A stretch of DNA of 64,000 nucleotides, from NCBI GenBank assembly GCA_905250075.1, contig CAJNOP010000041.1, positions 1,410,841 through 1,474,840 on the forward strand, written 5' to 3'. This DNA is from Rotaria sp. Silwood1. Taxonomy: Eukaryota; Rotifera; Eurotatoria; Philodinida; Philodinidae. The position numbers and the translations under genes were made by a program. Shown in pieces: positions 23,800-38,800 of the stretch (positions are counted from its first letter, which is position 1; every line of letters starts with the position of its first letter). Under the pieces are notes generated by a model. It made no database searches, had not been told where the DNA came from, and saw only the letters and a list, made by a program, of their open reading frames with translations.

Positions 23800-26541
23800 G
23801 ACTTGTAACAGATTCACAGACTCTTGATGATATATCAGTATTAAACTAAGTTGATGAACATTCATCACAAATACCTTCAACATCTGATCAAAACCAACAA
23901 ATACCTATATCATATGACAAGGGTTGATAAATGAGATATACATCTGATACTTTGAATGCATGCATTTTCATCAGCAAAAAATGTGGATCAATAGTTTAAA
24001 AATTCTTCAAAAATCGTTTTTTCATTTATATACATAATTTAATCAAAATGTATAATGAAAAACAATTGAGATGAACTTTATGAACTCATATCAAAGTACT
24101 CATGCAAATAAAGAATCTAGACGTATGCTCACGTATGAAAATTAATTGAAAAGTTATTACAAGTTATTAGAATCATTCAAGTATTATGATAATGATGAAT
24201 ATGCTAATCTTGAATTGTATTTAGAGGTATGACAGTTCAAATTCATCAATGGATGAAAATGTTCGCAAAACAAAAAATTAGAATCACTTCCAATTTCTTT
24301 CAAATCAGCTGATCACTAGGTTACCAAGAAATGTTTTCAACTGATTAAATCGCTTTTGAATTCGGACTTCATGCATAAGGTAAACACCAGTGAAATATGA
24401 AAAAACTTCTTAAGCCTTCTGTTCAGAGTTATATGCATTTTACTGGAGTTTCTGCCAATGACAAGATATATACCAACCAATCGAATGATGACATTTCGAC
24501 TGGAGCTTTTGTTCACAAACAAGTCTATTTGTGAGTAGAATACTCTGACACTTTTAGTATAAAAGAATGTTTCATTCTGGAGATAGTAAAGTTCGAAAAA
24601 CGAGAAAAAATTAGCCTCTTTTGTAGAACATGAGTATTTTTTGGGACTTTAATATATCGAGAATGAAAACTTCTTTCGACTGAAATTTTCAGAACATTCT
24701 ACTAATAAATAGATCTGTTTGTAAGCAAAATTTCAGATCGGAATATAGTCATTTGATTTCTAGGTATATATCATGCCCTTGACTAAAATTTCACTGAAAT
24801 GCCTATAACTTTGGATGGAACGTCTGAGGAAATTTATTCTTTTGAGATCTTTCATACCTCACTAGGGTTCGAGCTCAAAAGATCTGTTCATCGATTTACA
24901 AGAGAAGTCCTTCATTTCATAAATCTTTTTCTGGATCAAGATTTTGCATTTTTATGATGTTTTTAAACAAAGACCGTAGTTGAATCAATTGAAGCTATTG
25001 AATAGTTCTTTCAAAACTATTCGACCTGAAACTGCTGGACCACTAGTGATATTATTCTTTATGGTAAAATATATATACACTAAAAACATGATGAACTTAT
25101 AGGTCTGAAACAAAAACAAAATTTATTCATTTATATTGAGAGATCGATGATTGTTAAAGATGATTTGTTTTTTTTTTTATCTTGAGACTAATTTCGTTTG
25201 TCCGAATAAACTTGATAAAGGCAATAAATTTGCTAAAATGATCGATATTGAAAACTTTCAAGTATTATTAATCAACCATGCATTGTTCAATTTCTTTCTT
25301 TCAACATAGACTCTTTGACATTATCGATAACTTCTTATGATATGACTGATTATTAGAATTTGACAATATTGAATCAACATCAAAACTTTTTTAGCACGCC
25401 AAAACTTATCCAAAGTAGAAGGGGAAATTACTTCAAATAAAATAAATAAAAGATCAAACATTTTTCTATAAAATGGTATAACAATGATTAGTTTGCTTCA
25501 AGTCATTTGTCAACAGTAAGTATTTAGTTAAGAGACCTTATGTCAATTTAGACAATTTTCTTGATTTTTATGGAAAACAGACTGACACGTTGAGCTCGGT
25601 AATTCCTGAATGATTACTCTGAAATTCTTGATTTTTAAATCATTTTGTAGAAAACAATCTCGCCTTTAATTCCGTACATGCACGATTTACACAATTTGGT
25701 GATAATATGGATTATGTATCTGTCATTGAAAGTGATAAAATTGAAGCTGAACTTAAATTTGTTTATTGAGCCAATACACATGGTATTGTTGATTTGAAAA
25801 TCAAAATTCCACACCCTCACTGACAATGATATTGATAAAATATATCAAAAATATGAACAGCAATACAGAATAGTTAAAGAATTAAAAAAAGAAACTATAA
25901 AAGATTTTACTGATACATTTGTAGTACATATTATTTTGTTGTTCTTTTTAAGACAATAATTAATCTGAATAGTTGTACAACGAGTAATGAAAGATGGTTG
26001 TGACTTTGATGTTTAAGGTGATTAGACAACTGCAATGCTTGTTCAAACTCTTAAAGTTATGACTGTTGATTTAAATGAAGGTGGGTTTTCATTTATGAAA
26101 GATCATACCTATCATTTGAAAACAAAATTGAATCATCATGTGAAATTCATCCATTAAGTATTGGTGGTAAAGAAGATTCTGTAAGATTTATATTTGATTC
26201 CGACGCTAGCTCAACTATTAATGTATCACATTTTGATATGGATAATAGATTTCGTTGATTAGCCAATGAAGTTAATGATATTGACTCATTATATCCTTTA
26301 CGAAATTTATCTGTAGCTCGTATTCTTTGGAAATCAAAATCTGATATAAGAACAATATGAATTTTGTTTGGTGGTACTTTTTATACAGGTTATAGTCAAC
26401 TTATAATATTTGAATATGTACGAAATTTTTCTGAAACTATTCGTAATTTTGAGCATATTGCCAATAATGATAAAATAATAATAGATGAATTAAACAATAT
26501 ATTAAAATGGAATGATTTTTATTATTTTCTTAATAATAAAT
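23800..26541 (+). pseudogene. Decayed coding sequence of unknown family
   Basis: The plus strand keeps protein-like stretches with animal codon use but many in-frame stops and frame breaks. Examples: about 25650-25920 (FNSVHARFTQFGDNMDYVSV, then IDKIYQKYEQQYRIVKELKK) and 26150-26541 ([54 protein letters not shown], ending LKWNDFYYFLNNK and TGA). Weaker pieces occur near 24060-24250 and 25160-25310. The order and strand are consistent with one degraded gene of perhaps 700 codons. I do not recognise the family; it may be a lineage-specific or element-encoded protein. It lies between the two mucin genes. Confidence 0.45.
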
Positions 26542-26808
26542 GATTATTTATTTGATTTATGTTCTCTTGTGCTTTGTTTTTTTTACAATAGTAAACAAAG
26601 AAATTACAACCAAAAAAAGAAGCCAAAATAAAGGACAAGTGTTACATTCACAGGGATTAGTAAGACAATAAAACAAAACACAACAGATAGATGTGCTTAT
26701 GAATAAAATCAAAAGAAGATCACCAGTGAAAAATATCACCAAATAAAAAAAAATCAATAAACAATAAGCACTTTGTTTTTCAAGCGACCCGCACTTTATC
26801 AATATCAG

Positions 26809-29800
26809 TTAAAAAAACTAAAAAAGAAACAAATTAAATAATAGATAATGATGAATAATACAAAAATATATCAACAAAAATAAGATATCTTACCGAAAAG
26901 AGACCTGTTGGTTTTGAATCAATTTGCGGACGTGGTAATTTTAAATTTGGATTAATAACTTCAAGCATTTCATTATTTTGAAAAAGATCATCTAATGGAT
27001 CATGAAATGTCATTGTTAGATCTTCATCATCAATAATCGCATCAAGTTCATCAATTGGATCATCACTATTTGATGTTATTGATGTTGATGATGATAATGA
27101 TTGTGTTGTTGTTAAAGTTGGTAAACTTGATAATACAGCACTTGTATCAGGTCTTGTTATTGTTGCACGTAATTTTGCACCCATATTTTGATCAAGTTGT
27201 TTAAAAAATGCACTATTTACAGTTCCATTTGCATCATAATCATAAGTTGTTCGATATGTTGAACGATCACTACTTAATGTAGAATCATCAGGTACACTAG
27301 ATGCTGTATTTGTAGAAGATGCAGTACTACTTAAATATGTTTGAACATTTTCAGCTGTAACAGTTGCTGGTACTTGTGCTCTTGGTAAATGCCAAATACG
27401 ACGAATTCGTAATCCATCTCTATTTAATTATTCATTGTTTTCATATGAATTTATTAAAAAATAAAACTAAACTTACTCGTCATGTGGATGTCGTCTTCGA
27501 CGACGCCAAGCAGCTAAAGCCAATAGACAACATGTAATAGCACAAAATAAACCAGCAAGACCAGCTAAAACACCAACAAGAATTGGTATCCAACGTGAAG
27601 ATGAAGATGAAGTTAATGTAGGTTCTGTCGGATAACAAAAGTCGCCCGTATATGGTCTTGATGAATCAGGATTATAAAAACAGTGACATTTACTTAAACC
27701 AGTTTCTGGTAAACATGCACCACGTTTTATATCTCCGCCACATAAATCACATAGATCAATTAGATAACATGATGTGACATTTTTCACTAATTCTAAATAT
27801 AAAAACAAAAATAATTATCAAGCAAAATTTTACCGATATAAATTTAAGTGAAAAAAAATATTCGAAAGTCAAAAACATTCTTGAATATATAGATTATGAT
27901 CTGTGTATTGTACTTTACTCTCTAATTTGTTAGAATGCACTTTCCGAATAGAGTAACATACTAAAAGAATATATATATTCGCATAATTATCACTGATATA
28001 TTTGTACTATTGTAACTGACTTTTTATCTTATAGTCATCAAGATTTTTTTTAAAGATATGCACCAGTCTCAATTAGACTAGTCGACTGAGTATTGGGTCG
28101 ACTGAAGCTGATGAAAAAATAGTTCTTTTTTTATGTCACATCATTGATTAGCAGAAAACAAACTGAGCTATAATCATAATATCTAGAATGTGTAATTACA
28201 GTTATATTATGAAACTTTGATGGAGCTTCAAATAACTGAAAGTATTTTGAGGTAATTTCAAGTAGTCCAAATTAATTTCAAATACAAAAGTAAATTGTTT
28301 CTAGCCAATGTGTACAACAGTATTACATTTCAATATAGATCAAATTTTTTATTTACATCAATAGATAAAATCTTTGAGTAGAAGACAACATTATAAAAGT
28401 GATATTGTTGTAAAACTCAAGGAAGTTATAAATTATATTAGAATCGCTTGGAGCAGACACTTATTTCATAAAAATAAGATCTATGAAAATACAAAATGAT
28501 TATTTACCTGTTTTATTGTTACATTTACCAACAGTATAAAGAGCAAGATTAAGATTCGTTGTGATATTTTCTAGTATTTCGAATACATCATTTTGTAATG
28601 TTATATTATCATCAGTTTGAATATCAAATAGTAAATCTTGTTGACCCGATTCATCACAACTGAATTAAAAATAAATATTTTTTTTTATATTATTCAATTT
28701 TTTTGTCTTTTTTTATATATGCTTATACATACTTTGCTGTATTGTTTCGAATTGTAATGTTGTATGGCGATTTGAATGTTTCATTAAATCTTCTTATTAT
28801 CTATTTTAAAAATTATATAATACGAAAATATTAAAGCATAAAAAAGAAAAACAAACATACTTCATCGATTATAGCAGTTCTATTATTACAATCGACTCGA
28901 ATAAGAAATGTTGATTCTCCAACAAGACCTTTTTTATTCAAAATATTTTATATCAATGTAGAAAAGAAAATAAGTCTATCAAATAATATATTACCTAGTT
29001 CTGGATTAGGTCGTCTTGTACATATACCTCCATTATAATAATGTGTATTAGATGGACATATACAATCATATTTTCCTGCTGATAGTTGAATAAGTATTAA
29101 TGAATTATTACAAAAACAATAAGGTAATGAATCATTAAAATTTGCATTATTAGTACATGTTCCACCACCACAATCAATACGATTTGCAGCACATTGATTA
29201 TAAATTTTACATGTTTGATTACCTCGCAAAGCTGCATAAATTTGAGTATAATCACCTTCAATAAATTAAAGTTATTGTAAAAAAAAATAATGAAATGTTT
29301 TTGCTTTTCAAAAAACAAGACTATTACCATCTGGCGCATAACCATAAAGACAACGACATTCAAAATATGGTCTCAAATTAACACAATAGGAATTTGTATA
29401 TAAGGAACATGCAGACTGATTAGTTGTACATTCATCTTCATCAACACATGCACCAGTACTCTTGAAAATAAAAATAAAATGAATATTTTATATAACTAAA
29501 ATTCAAATGATTATTTTTTTCATTTACTGATGAATTATCTTTTACATAACCCTGAGTACAAGTACAACTATATGAACCATTTGAATTAAAACATGATGTC
29601 GTATCCTCTGGACAAATATTTTCTTTTGTAGAGGCCACAGCACATTCATCAATATCTATAAAAAAAAATCAATGAACAGCTTTTTTTTTTGTTTTATTTA
29701 AAAAAAAACTAATACCTGTACAATTACCATCTCCTGATACATCTGAATAGCCTGTTTTACAAATACAATTATAAGCCTTCAAATCTTTATATGAATCACG

Positions 29801-32800
29801 ATTAGTTGGTGTAAGTTTACAAATTCGATTTGTTATATCTCCATTACATGTATTGTTCTCTGAACAAAACATAAAAATAAAATAAAATTTAATCAATAAA
29901 ATATTCAATTTAATGATATAATACGTGGATCACAATAATTAACATATTCATCACATTTTGAACCTGTATAACCAGGTGCGCATGAACATTTATCAGTTTC
30001 ACTTGTTGCATTAATGTTACATACTCCAAATTCACAATCACATAGTAATGAACAATTAGGACCAGCTGCTCCCTTTTCACATGCTAAATAATAAATATTA
30101 TCATATATATATATTCAATTAGTATATATCTTTTTTATTTACTAGCACAATTCAATGCATAATCAAGATGTGTTCCAGGAGGACAACTGCACGTATATCC
30201 TTTTTCACTAGTTGAACAAGTACCATTTTGACAATAGTTTAAACAAAAAGTGTCTTAAACAAATATTTATATAAACTTTAATCAATATGTTGAATATTAA
30301 AGTTTATACTTTGACATTGATTAGTACTATTATTGTAAGTTTGTGTTCGATATTGGCAGAAAGCATTTGATGATGTTGCTGTATTATAACAGACATTAGT
30401 CATATTACTGCATGTTATGTTTGTCGATGCTATTCAATTCAAAACAGAACAATAATTTATTTGTCTTCTAATTTTATTTTATATAGCTTACTACTTATGC
30501 AACGATTTGATGAATTTGTGAAACCTGACCGACATTGACATATACATTGATTTCCGGAATCAATACCCTCTTCAAATTCTCCCGTACATGGTAAAGTACC
30601 ATTTGGATATGATGATGCATCATCACAAATATTCTTTTCTATTAAAAATAAACATGTCTTCTATTGAATAACTTTCAATAAAAAGGAAAAAAACGAAATA
30701 CATACGAATACATGTTGTTCCATTGAAAATTTGATCATCATTACACATACATATATATCCATTAGGTTTTAGTTCAGAATTTTGACAAGTATTATTTACA
30801 CCACATATCGATTCATTACAAACTGATTGAACTAGAAATAAATAACAAATAAGAAGAAAATTTTTAATTCCAAATAGAATAATTTTTGCTACATACATAA
30901 ACATTGTTGTACATCGCTATGAAATTGATAACCTTGTTTACAACATGCTGAATCATTCGAACAAGGTATACGCGTTATATTATTGATACATTGAAATGGT
31001 GTTTGTGTAGAATCTATTGATATTTCAGTTTTATTAGTCGTACACGTCACATGTGGAAGAAAATTTAATAGACAAGCAGTCATATCATTACAACCAACTG
31101 GTTTCTCGCAATATTCTCCTACAATGAAAAATGAAATAGAATTTTTTATTTTTATTTATGTTTATCATTATTCATTACATACCAGAAGAATAGTCATCAC
31201 AAATACAAAATAAAACGCTAACTGATGATGATAAAATAGTTGGATTATTCCATATCCCTTGACCATTAACACATTCATTTACAATTAATTGAATTCTTTG
31301 ATAAGTTGTTAAATTATTCGATATATCGTATGCGATAACTCTTAAATTTTAAATAAATATTTTAATATTAATTTCCATAAAATGAGAATATTCACAAGAA
31401 TCTATGCATATACAATGGTTTACTTCTCGAGTATTTCGGAGACAATAGCAAAAAAAACAGTCTTAATTATATCATAAAGTCAATGATATGAAAAAGCGAA
31501 AGTATTAAATAAAATTTAGGCTCATAGACTATGTTTAATCTTACTTTATGACTATGAGATTTAACATAAGATAAAAGGACAATACATCATATTTTTATTG
31601 ATTAAATGATGAGCATTTTAATTCGGTCAAAATTTTATTCATATATATTTCTAAAACTTCAAATAAATCTTTTCATAGAGATGTGAAAAATAATAATGAA
31701 CGAGTGACTACCGCGGGATTTATCAATTAATAAAAACAATACAGTATAAGTGTACGAAGCGACAGTGATAATTCTGAAGAGTTAGTTTTCATCCTCATCT
31801 TGGCCTTCGCCTTAAGTGTCGTTCTCGTCGTTACCGTTAGTCTAATTTCTTCCATTTATAGATATAATGTAGGATAGAATCCATAAAAAAATCCTGAAAT
31901 CTGCTGCCTAGTATCAGCTCTGGTGAAAATGAGACTGGAATCATCCAGCCTATATCTATTTAGAAGGCATAAGTCATGATAATATGATATTCGATCCAAG
32001 TTTTACACAACCATATAAAGTATTATTCCAGGCTGTGGTCTCGATCGTTCCTAGATCATATATAGGTGTTGATGAGTATATTTTGAGTATAGTTTCATGA
32101 CTTTCAAAATTATTATTAATAATACTCAGAAGGAAAGAGAATATTGAAAAATTTTGAAAATTTCATGATACATACGTTAATTGAATTTGATTTCTATTTT
32201 CGTTTGTATATGCAAATGGACAAGAGTAAAATGAACCTTGCTTTTCACAATCGTTTGGGACACTAGTGTTTCCATCACGTATTTGAACATTAATAGATGA
32301 ATTTCGATCAATTATCACATTGATAGCTGCATTTGTTTGATTTTGAAATGTATCGTTATGTCGTATCGTTAGTAAGTATGTATATGGTGCATTTAATGAT
32401 ACTGGTGATTGTAATGTTACCATTGGAGGATTGGCACCTGAAAAAAAATAGAATGAATCAAGAAAAACCAATAAATATGTCAAATGTGTATGTATTTTAT
32501 TACTAAGAAATCGATTAGCTGATTGATAATCATTTGAACTTCTCACAGTTAATTGTCCTAATAAAGGTGATTGAGAAAGAACTGTATCTTGTACACAAAA
32601 TTTGTATGTTGACGATGTTTTATTCATTGGACATGCCCAATTATTTATGTAATTTTGATACAAACTAGATGCACTCATAGTAAACCATTCTAAAACACTA
32701 CTGCTTGTTAATGATTGTTGTTCGGTTCCATTTGATATAAGTGAATCTTTAATAACAAACAAACAAACAGAAAATGAATTTTTCATTTAAAAAAATCTTA

Positions 32801-35800
32801 ATTCTTTTCTTAGCACTACATACAATCAGCACAATATTGACTTGGATTGTTAGGACTATCACCAAAAGCAAGACCTCGAACATTACCATAATATTTTTTT
32901 GGTAATAACAATGTACATGCCATATTATTTGTTATAACATAACATTGCATAGCTAAGCCTGTTTAGAATTAATTTAAAAAAAAATTATTAGAATTCAAAA
33001 TCTCAACTAGACAGATACAGCATCATTCTACCCTGTTCATCTCTAATCTTAACTTACCAGACCAAATCGATATAGTTAATTGTGGTACTTGAATTTGTAC
33101 TGGTACAGTTTTGTTATCTGAACTAAATGTATTCCAATTAATTGCCGTTATCGTTTGATTTTCTTTAATTATTGAAAATGCAAATTGTGATGAATCATTT
33201 AATGATGCTGGATAATAGTAATATTCAACAAAATCATTGGATAATTTAAATGGATTTGTTGGTATATTTTCATTTTTAAGTAAATAATTTACTTCTAAAT
33301 AATTTTTTTAAGCAATAAGAAAGATAATCATAGTTAATTGAATGATTTATTATAAAATATTTCTTACTGAATTGATAACTATTTGTTTGATTAATATCAA
33401 CATCAATTATTACATCACGATTTGATCCAAGATACATTGAAAATGATGAAAAATAAGTTATATATTGATTAAAAAATTGATCGATTCGTAAACGTGATGA
33501 AGTTTTACTTGTTCGGGCAATAATTGAAAATAATTCATTACTTACTAAAGATTTTAGAAATGTTGAACTAGTGCCCGTATTAGAAATATTATTTGCTGTA
33601 TTATTTGCATCATTCGTTGTTTCAGCATATATAAACGAACCAAATACATTGCAACTATAATCACTATTACTTGATGTTAGTATATGTGGATCACCACCGA
33701 ACCAAGCTGAAATAATTTAGATTAAGTTTAAAATAGAATTAATATAAGAGTTTACCTTGTGACGGTGGTTCATAACCATCACATGTACTCGGCGGTCTAA
33801 TTTCATAATATAAATTACACCAGTTAGACCAATCAACTGTACCATTTTTTGCTATACAACAATCATCCCTAAAATGATATACATTATAGAAAATGTAATG
33901 CAATACGAATAACAAAAAAAGACTAGATTTTTTTACCGTTCTTTGATACGTTGTGGTCGATTTCTGTAATATCGTAATGATTCTAATGCTGACGCATCAA
34001 GAACAGATCCAGCAAACGGACCAGATGTAATTAGAGATCCTTCGTTGGTATCAAAACAGCATGTCTAAATAAAATATTAAATGAAGTCAACCTCTTTTTT
34101 TTATCAAATCTATTTACTTGTTGATAGGATATCGCATCTGAGGTTCGTTGTGCAAAACCGCTTAATGGAACAAAACATGATATATTATAAGTTTTTTCTA
34201 AACGATTTTCACTATTTAATTTATAAAATCGAAAATCTGATGAAGCTTGATAGAATGAACAAGGACATGGGTTCCGTTTGACAGTTCTAAAATTAAATAT
34301 GAGATTATTAAATTATTTTCGAAACAAAACAATCATACGTAAGATTTCTTGACCGTTTGAACAAAATATCTGTATACTTTTTCCAATACCATACTTCACA
34401 TGTACTCAACAACTTCGAACTTAGGAAATAAGTTCGTATCTTACCAGTAACTAGAAAAGAACTTTTATTATCATTTAACAACAACAAAAAAAAACATTAC
34501 TGTCGATAAAATCAGTAATCTTATTTGTGAATGAAACACTAGACCTATGCGATGTTGAACTTTCAGTATGATAACCTTTCGCCAAAAGAAAACTGTTGAA
34601 AAAAAACAGATTTGTAATTCTAGTAGCCTTACCGATCACCACCGGTTGATAATTCGGGCTTGAAATGGATGTATTGATACTGTATTCAAATCGAAGAAAC
34701 GAATTCCATACAGTGAAGCCCCGTCCAGGTCCATTCATCAGATATGCGTCGAATACAATATTCTATGATAAAAAGAGTTTTAAATGAAATAAAAAAATGT
34801 GTTTCGCTTCATACTTCAAAGTCTGATGCTATTTTTCCAGCAGTAGCACCATCCATCTTCGTCAATAGATTTTCCCATCGTATTTTCACTACACGATACA
34901 CCGCTGCTTCCTCATTAATCGCATTTTCCTTCACTGCAGTAACAGTGTCTAATACTTTCGTCCATTCAGCTGTGCCATTAGACAATCCGGTATAAATGGT
35001 TGGCTAATAAAATGAATTTATTATAATAGGGGTAAAGCATACGATTATGAACTATTATCGCTTACCCGAATAATTGTACGGTTAACATAGACGAGATTTG
35101 TCCAAAACGGTGCGATATATGGAATATCTGGTAACTCGTTTCGGGACGGCTCGATAGCATACAAAGGTTTATCCAACGTTATATAGCCTTTATCTGTCAC
35201 CTGGATACAAAAAGAAACAATTAATGCTAAGTCAAATCATGATTATTCTTACCCAGAGAACTTTGTGACTTTGTGCATCGTTGGTATATTGGTAAGAAAA
35301 GGGTAGAGGTACCGGCGTTACACGCATGTTGAGATTGATTGCTGTCGGAGAGGAATTGAAAACCACTTCACTCACTGTAAATACATAGCAGCGTAACACA
35401 TGACACAAGAACTACTTTACAAATGCTTCGTGACACCTACCTGGGCAAGTTGGAACACAACTCACAGAAAGAGTCTCAACGTTAACAGTACCATTATTGC
35501 AAGCCACAGTTCTTTCGACATTCTGCGTTCCCCGAGTAGAATCATTGCAAACACTGGAATCATTCCCATCGATAACGCAATCCGATACAATTCTATACGT
35601 GACACTACAGTCTGCGAATGAAAAAGAAGGATTTTTGAGACTATCTCAACTTCCCCATTACCAAAACACATCAATCTATTATTCTCTGTATGAACAATCT
35701 ACAACATTTCGTCGCCCATAACACCGCAAACACACAAATAACTTACCACTCAGTACAGCTGAAGTCGTAGAAGTCGATACAGTAGTTGTTGACGTAGATG

Positions 35801-38800
35801 AAGTAATAGAACCACTAGTCATGAACGTTGTACTACTAAAATTTAAACTCGTCATTGTTATTGGCCCAGAAGCGATGTTTGTATTTGCCGACACAGTCAC
35901 GATTGCCGCTGAAGTCGCCTCTAGCGTGTTTAGGGCTAAACTACTGATAGGTCCCGTACCGAATGAAACTACACCAGTAGGTGTAGACACTCCGGACCCT
36001 GAGACCTCAGATGTCATAATAGTGGACCCATTACCGATCCATTCTGTCACTGCAGTCATAGATATTGTGCTACCTGTAATTTCTGCAGTACTAGTCGGAG
36101 TGCCAGTACTCACGACTGATGCAATTGTTCCTGTAGATGTTGTACTGCCTGTGAATTCTGATGTGATGGTTGTGGTGCCAGTACCAGTGGACGATGTAGT
36201 AGATATTGTGGACATTGTCGCACCAGTGAACACAGAGGTAATGTATCTGGAGCTAGTATCACTTGACGATGCAGTAGTTATTGTAGACAATGTGCTACCG
36301 GTGAATTCTGTTGTCAGAGTGGTGCCTGTACCCAATGTTGATGTGCTTGTTATTGTGGACACACTACTACCGGTCAATTCTGGTGTCATTGTGGTGCTAC
36401 CTGTACCAGTGGTCGACGTGCTTGTTTCTATGGAGACTGTGATACCGGTGAACTCTGTTGTCAGTATGGTGCCCGTAGCAAATGTGGAGGTGCCTGTTGT
36501 TGGGGACACACTACTACCCGTGAATTCTGGTGTCATTGTGGTGCTACCTGTACCAGTGGTCGGCGTACTTGTTTCTGTGGAGACTGCGCTACCGGTGAAT
36601 TCTGTTGTCAGTGTGGTGCCTGTACCAAAGGTTGAGGTGCTTGTTGTTCCGGACACAGTACTACCGGTGAACTCTGGTGTCATTGTGGTGCTACCTGCAC
36701 CAGTGGTCGACGTGCTTGTTTCTGTAGAGACAGTGGTACCAGTCAATTCTGTTGTGACAGTNNNNNNNNNNNNNNNNNNNNNNNNNNNNNNNNNNNNNNN
36801 NNNNNNNNNNNNNNNNNNNNNNNNNNNNNNNNNNNNNNNNNNNNNNNNNNNNNNNNNNNNNNNNNNNNNNNNNNNNNNNNNNNNNNNNNNNNNNNNNNNN
36901 NNNNNNNNNNNNNNNNNNNNNNNNNNNNNNNNNNNNNNNNNNNNNNNNNNNNNNNNNNNNNNNNNNNNNNNNNNNNNNNNNNNNNNNNNNNNNNNNNNNN
37001 NNNNNNNNNNNNNNNNNNNNNNNNNNNNNNNNNNNNNNNNNNNNNNNNNNNNNNNNNNNNNNNNNNNNNNNNNNNNNNNNNNNNNNNNNNNNNNNNNNNN
37101 NNNNNNNNNNNNNNNNNNNNNNNNNNNNNNNNNNNNNNNNNNNNNNNNNNNNNNNNNNNNNNNNNNNNNNNNNNNNNNNNNNNNNNNNNNNNNNNNNNNN
37201 NNNNNNNNNNNNNNNNNNNNNNNNNNNNNNNNNNNNNNNNNNNNNNNNNNNNNNNNNNNNNNNNNNNNNNNNNNNNNNNNNNNNNNNNNNNNNNNNNNNN
37301 NNNNNNNNNNNNNNNNNNNNNNNNNNNNNNNNNNNNNNNNNNNNNNNNNNNNNNNNNNNNNNNNNNNNNNNNNNNNNNNNNNNNNNNNNNNNNNNNNNNN
37401 NNNNNNNNNNNNNNNNNNNNNNNNNNNNNNNNNNNNNNNNNNNNNNNNNNNNNNNNNNNNNNNNNNNNNNNNNNNNNNNNNNNNNNNNNNNNNNNNNNNN
37501 NNNNNNNNNNNNNNNNNNNNNNNNNNNNNNNNNNNNNNNNNNNNNNNNNNNNNNNNNNNNNNNNNNNNNNNNNNNNNNNNNNNNNNNNNNNNNNNNNNNN
37601 NNNNNNNNNNNNNNNNNNNNNNNNNNNNNNNNNNNNNNNNNNNNNNNNNNNNNNNNNNNNNNNNNNNNNNNNNNNNNNNNNNNNNNNNNNNNNNNNNNNN
37701 NNNNNNNNNNNNNNNNNNNNNNGAGTCTCCGTGCTACCGGTAAATTCTAAAGTTGTTGTGGTGATGCCTGTACCAATGATTGCTGTGCTTGTTGTTGTGG
37801 ATACAGTACTACCAGTAAATTCTGGTGTTATTGTGGTGGTGCCTGTACCAAGTGTTGAGGTACTGGATGTTGTAGACTCCGTGCTAGCTGTTAATTCAGG
37901 TGTTATAGTAGTTGTGCCTGTAGCAATAGTTGTGGTGCTTGTTATGGTGGATAGGGTACTACCAGTAAATTCTGGTGTTATTGTGGTAGAAACTGTGCTT
38001 TCTGCGCGTTCTTGTGTGATCGTGGCTGAACCAGTGCCAAATGATGATGTGGTGATTGTTGTCGAGACTGTACTACTGATTAACAGGTTTATGGTGCCAG
38101 TGAAGCCAGTGCTAATAGAAGCTATAGTTGTTGTTACCGATGTTGTACTAGGTGTACTTTGTAGTGTGCCTGTAGTATTGTCAGCAACGGATACCGGTAC
38201 AGTTGCTGATGAGATAAGGGTTTCTGTGTGTTCAGAGATATTTGTGCTTGAGCTAGAGACAAGCGATACTAATGTTGTGCTAGTGAAGGTTTCCGCTGCT
38301 GATGCAGTTTGGCTAGAAGTTACTGTATCGGTTTGCGATGGTTCCGTTAATGTGGTAATGAATGTTGTGGTTCTAGTTGCTTCTGAAGTGGTAGTATCAG
38401 TGGGACTTGCAGCCAGCTCTGTTTGTGTATAGCCTGAGGTTGCGTTTTGTGTTGGCTGTTTGGAAGTTTCGGTAGTAGCAGTTCCAAGTGATTCGAAACT
38501 TGATGTAGTTGTTGTTGTGCCACTTGTTATCGTGTCACTTATAGTCGTTGGGGTAAGTGCGCTAATGGATTCCGTATGCACAGTAGTAGATGTGGTTGTT
38601 CCTGTTATTTCAACAGATGCCGTAGTTGAACCAGTTGCTAGCGATTCTGTAAAGATGCTTGTTGACGTCGATGTTTCTGTTGATTGAACTGTTGTAGTCG
38701 TAGAAGCTGTGCCGACTGATTCTGGTATAGTTGTTGTAGGTGTTATAATTGCTGTTTGTTCAGTTATAGTCGTGGTGGAACCAGTTCCGACAGATTCTGT

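Noticed and set aside
26557..26802. Hydrophobic minus-strand open frame with Cys residues beyond the tail of mucin B
   Set aside because: A T-rich acceptor at 26818 places a two-codon last exon with a stop at 26809 before it. The open frame has no good acceptor of its own.
36762..37722. Frame change across the N gap as a real pseudogene signal
   Set aside because: Gap length is an estimate. Both sides are open, intact repeats with correct splice context, so the gene is treated as functional.
35821..38432. Very long plus-strand open frames rich in Val and Pro
   Set aside because: They are the reverse-strand shadow of the Thr/Ser mucin repeats. The minus strand has proper splice ends, fits the domain order of the neighbouring paralog and starts from a signal peptide.
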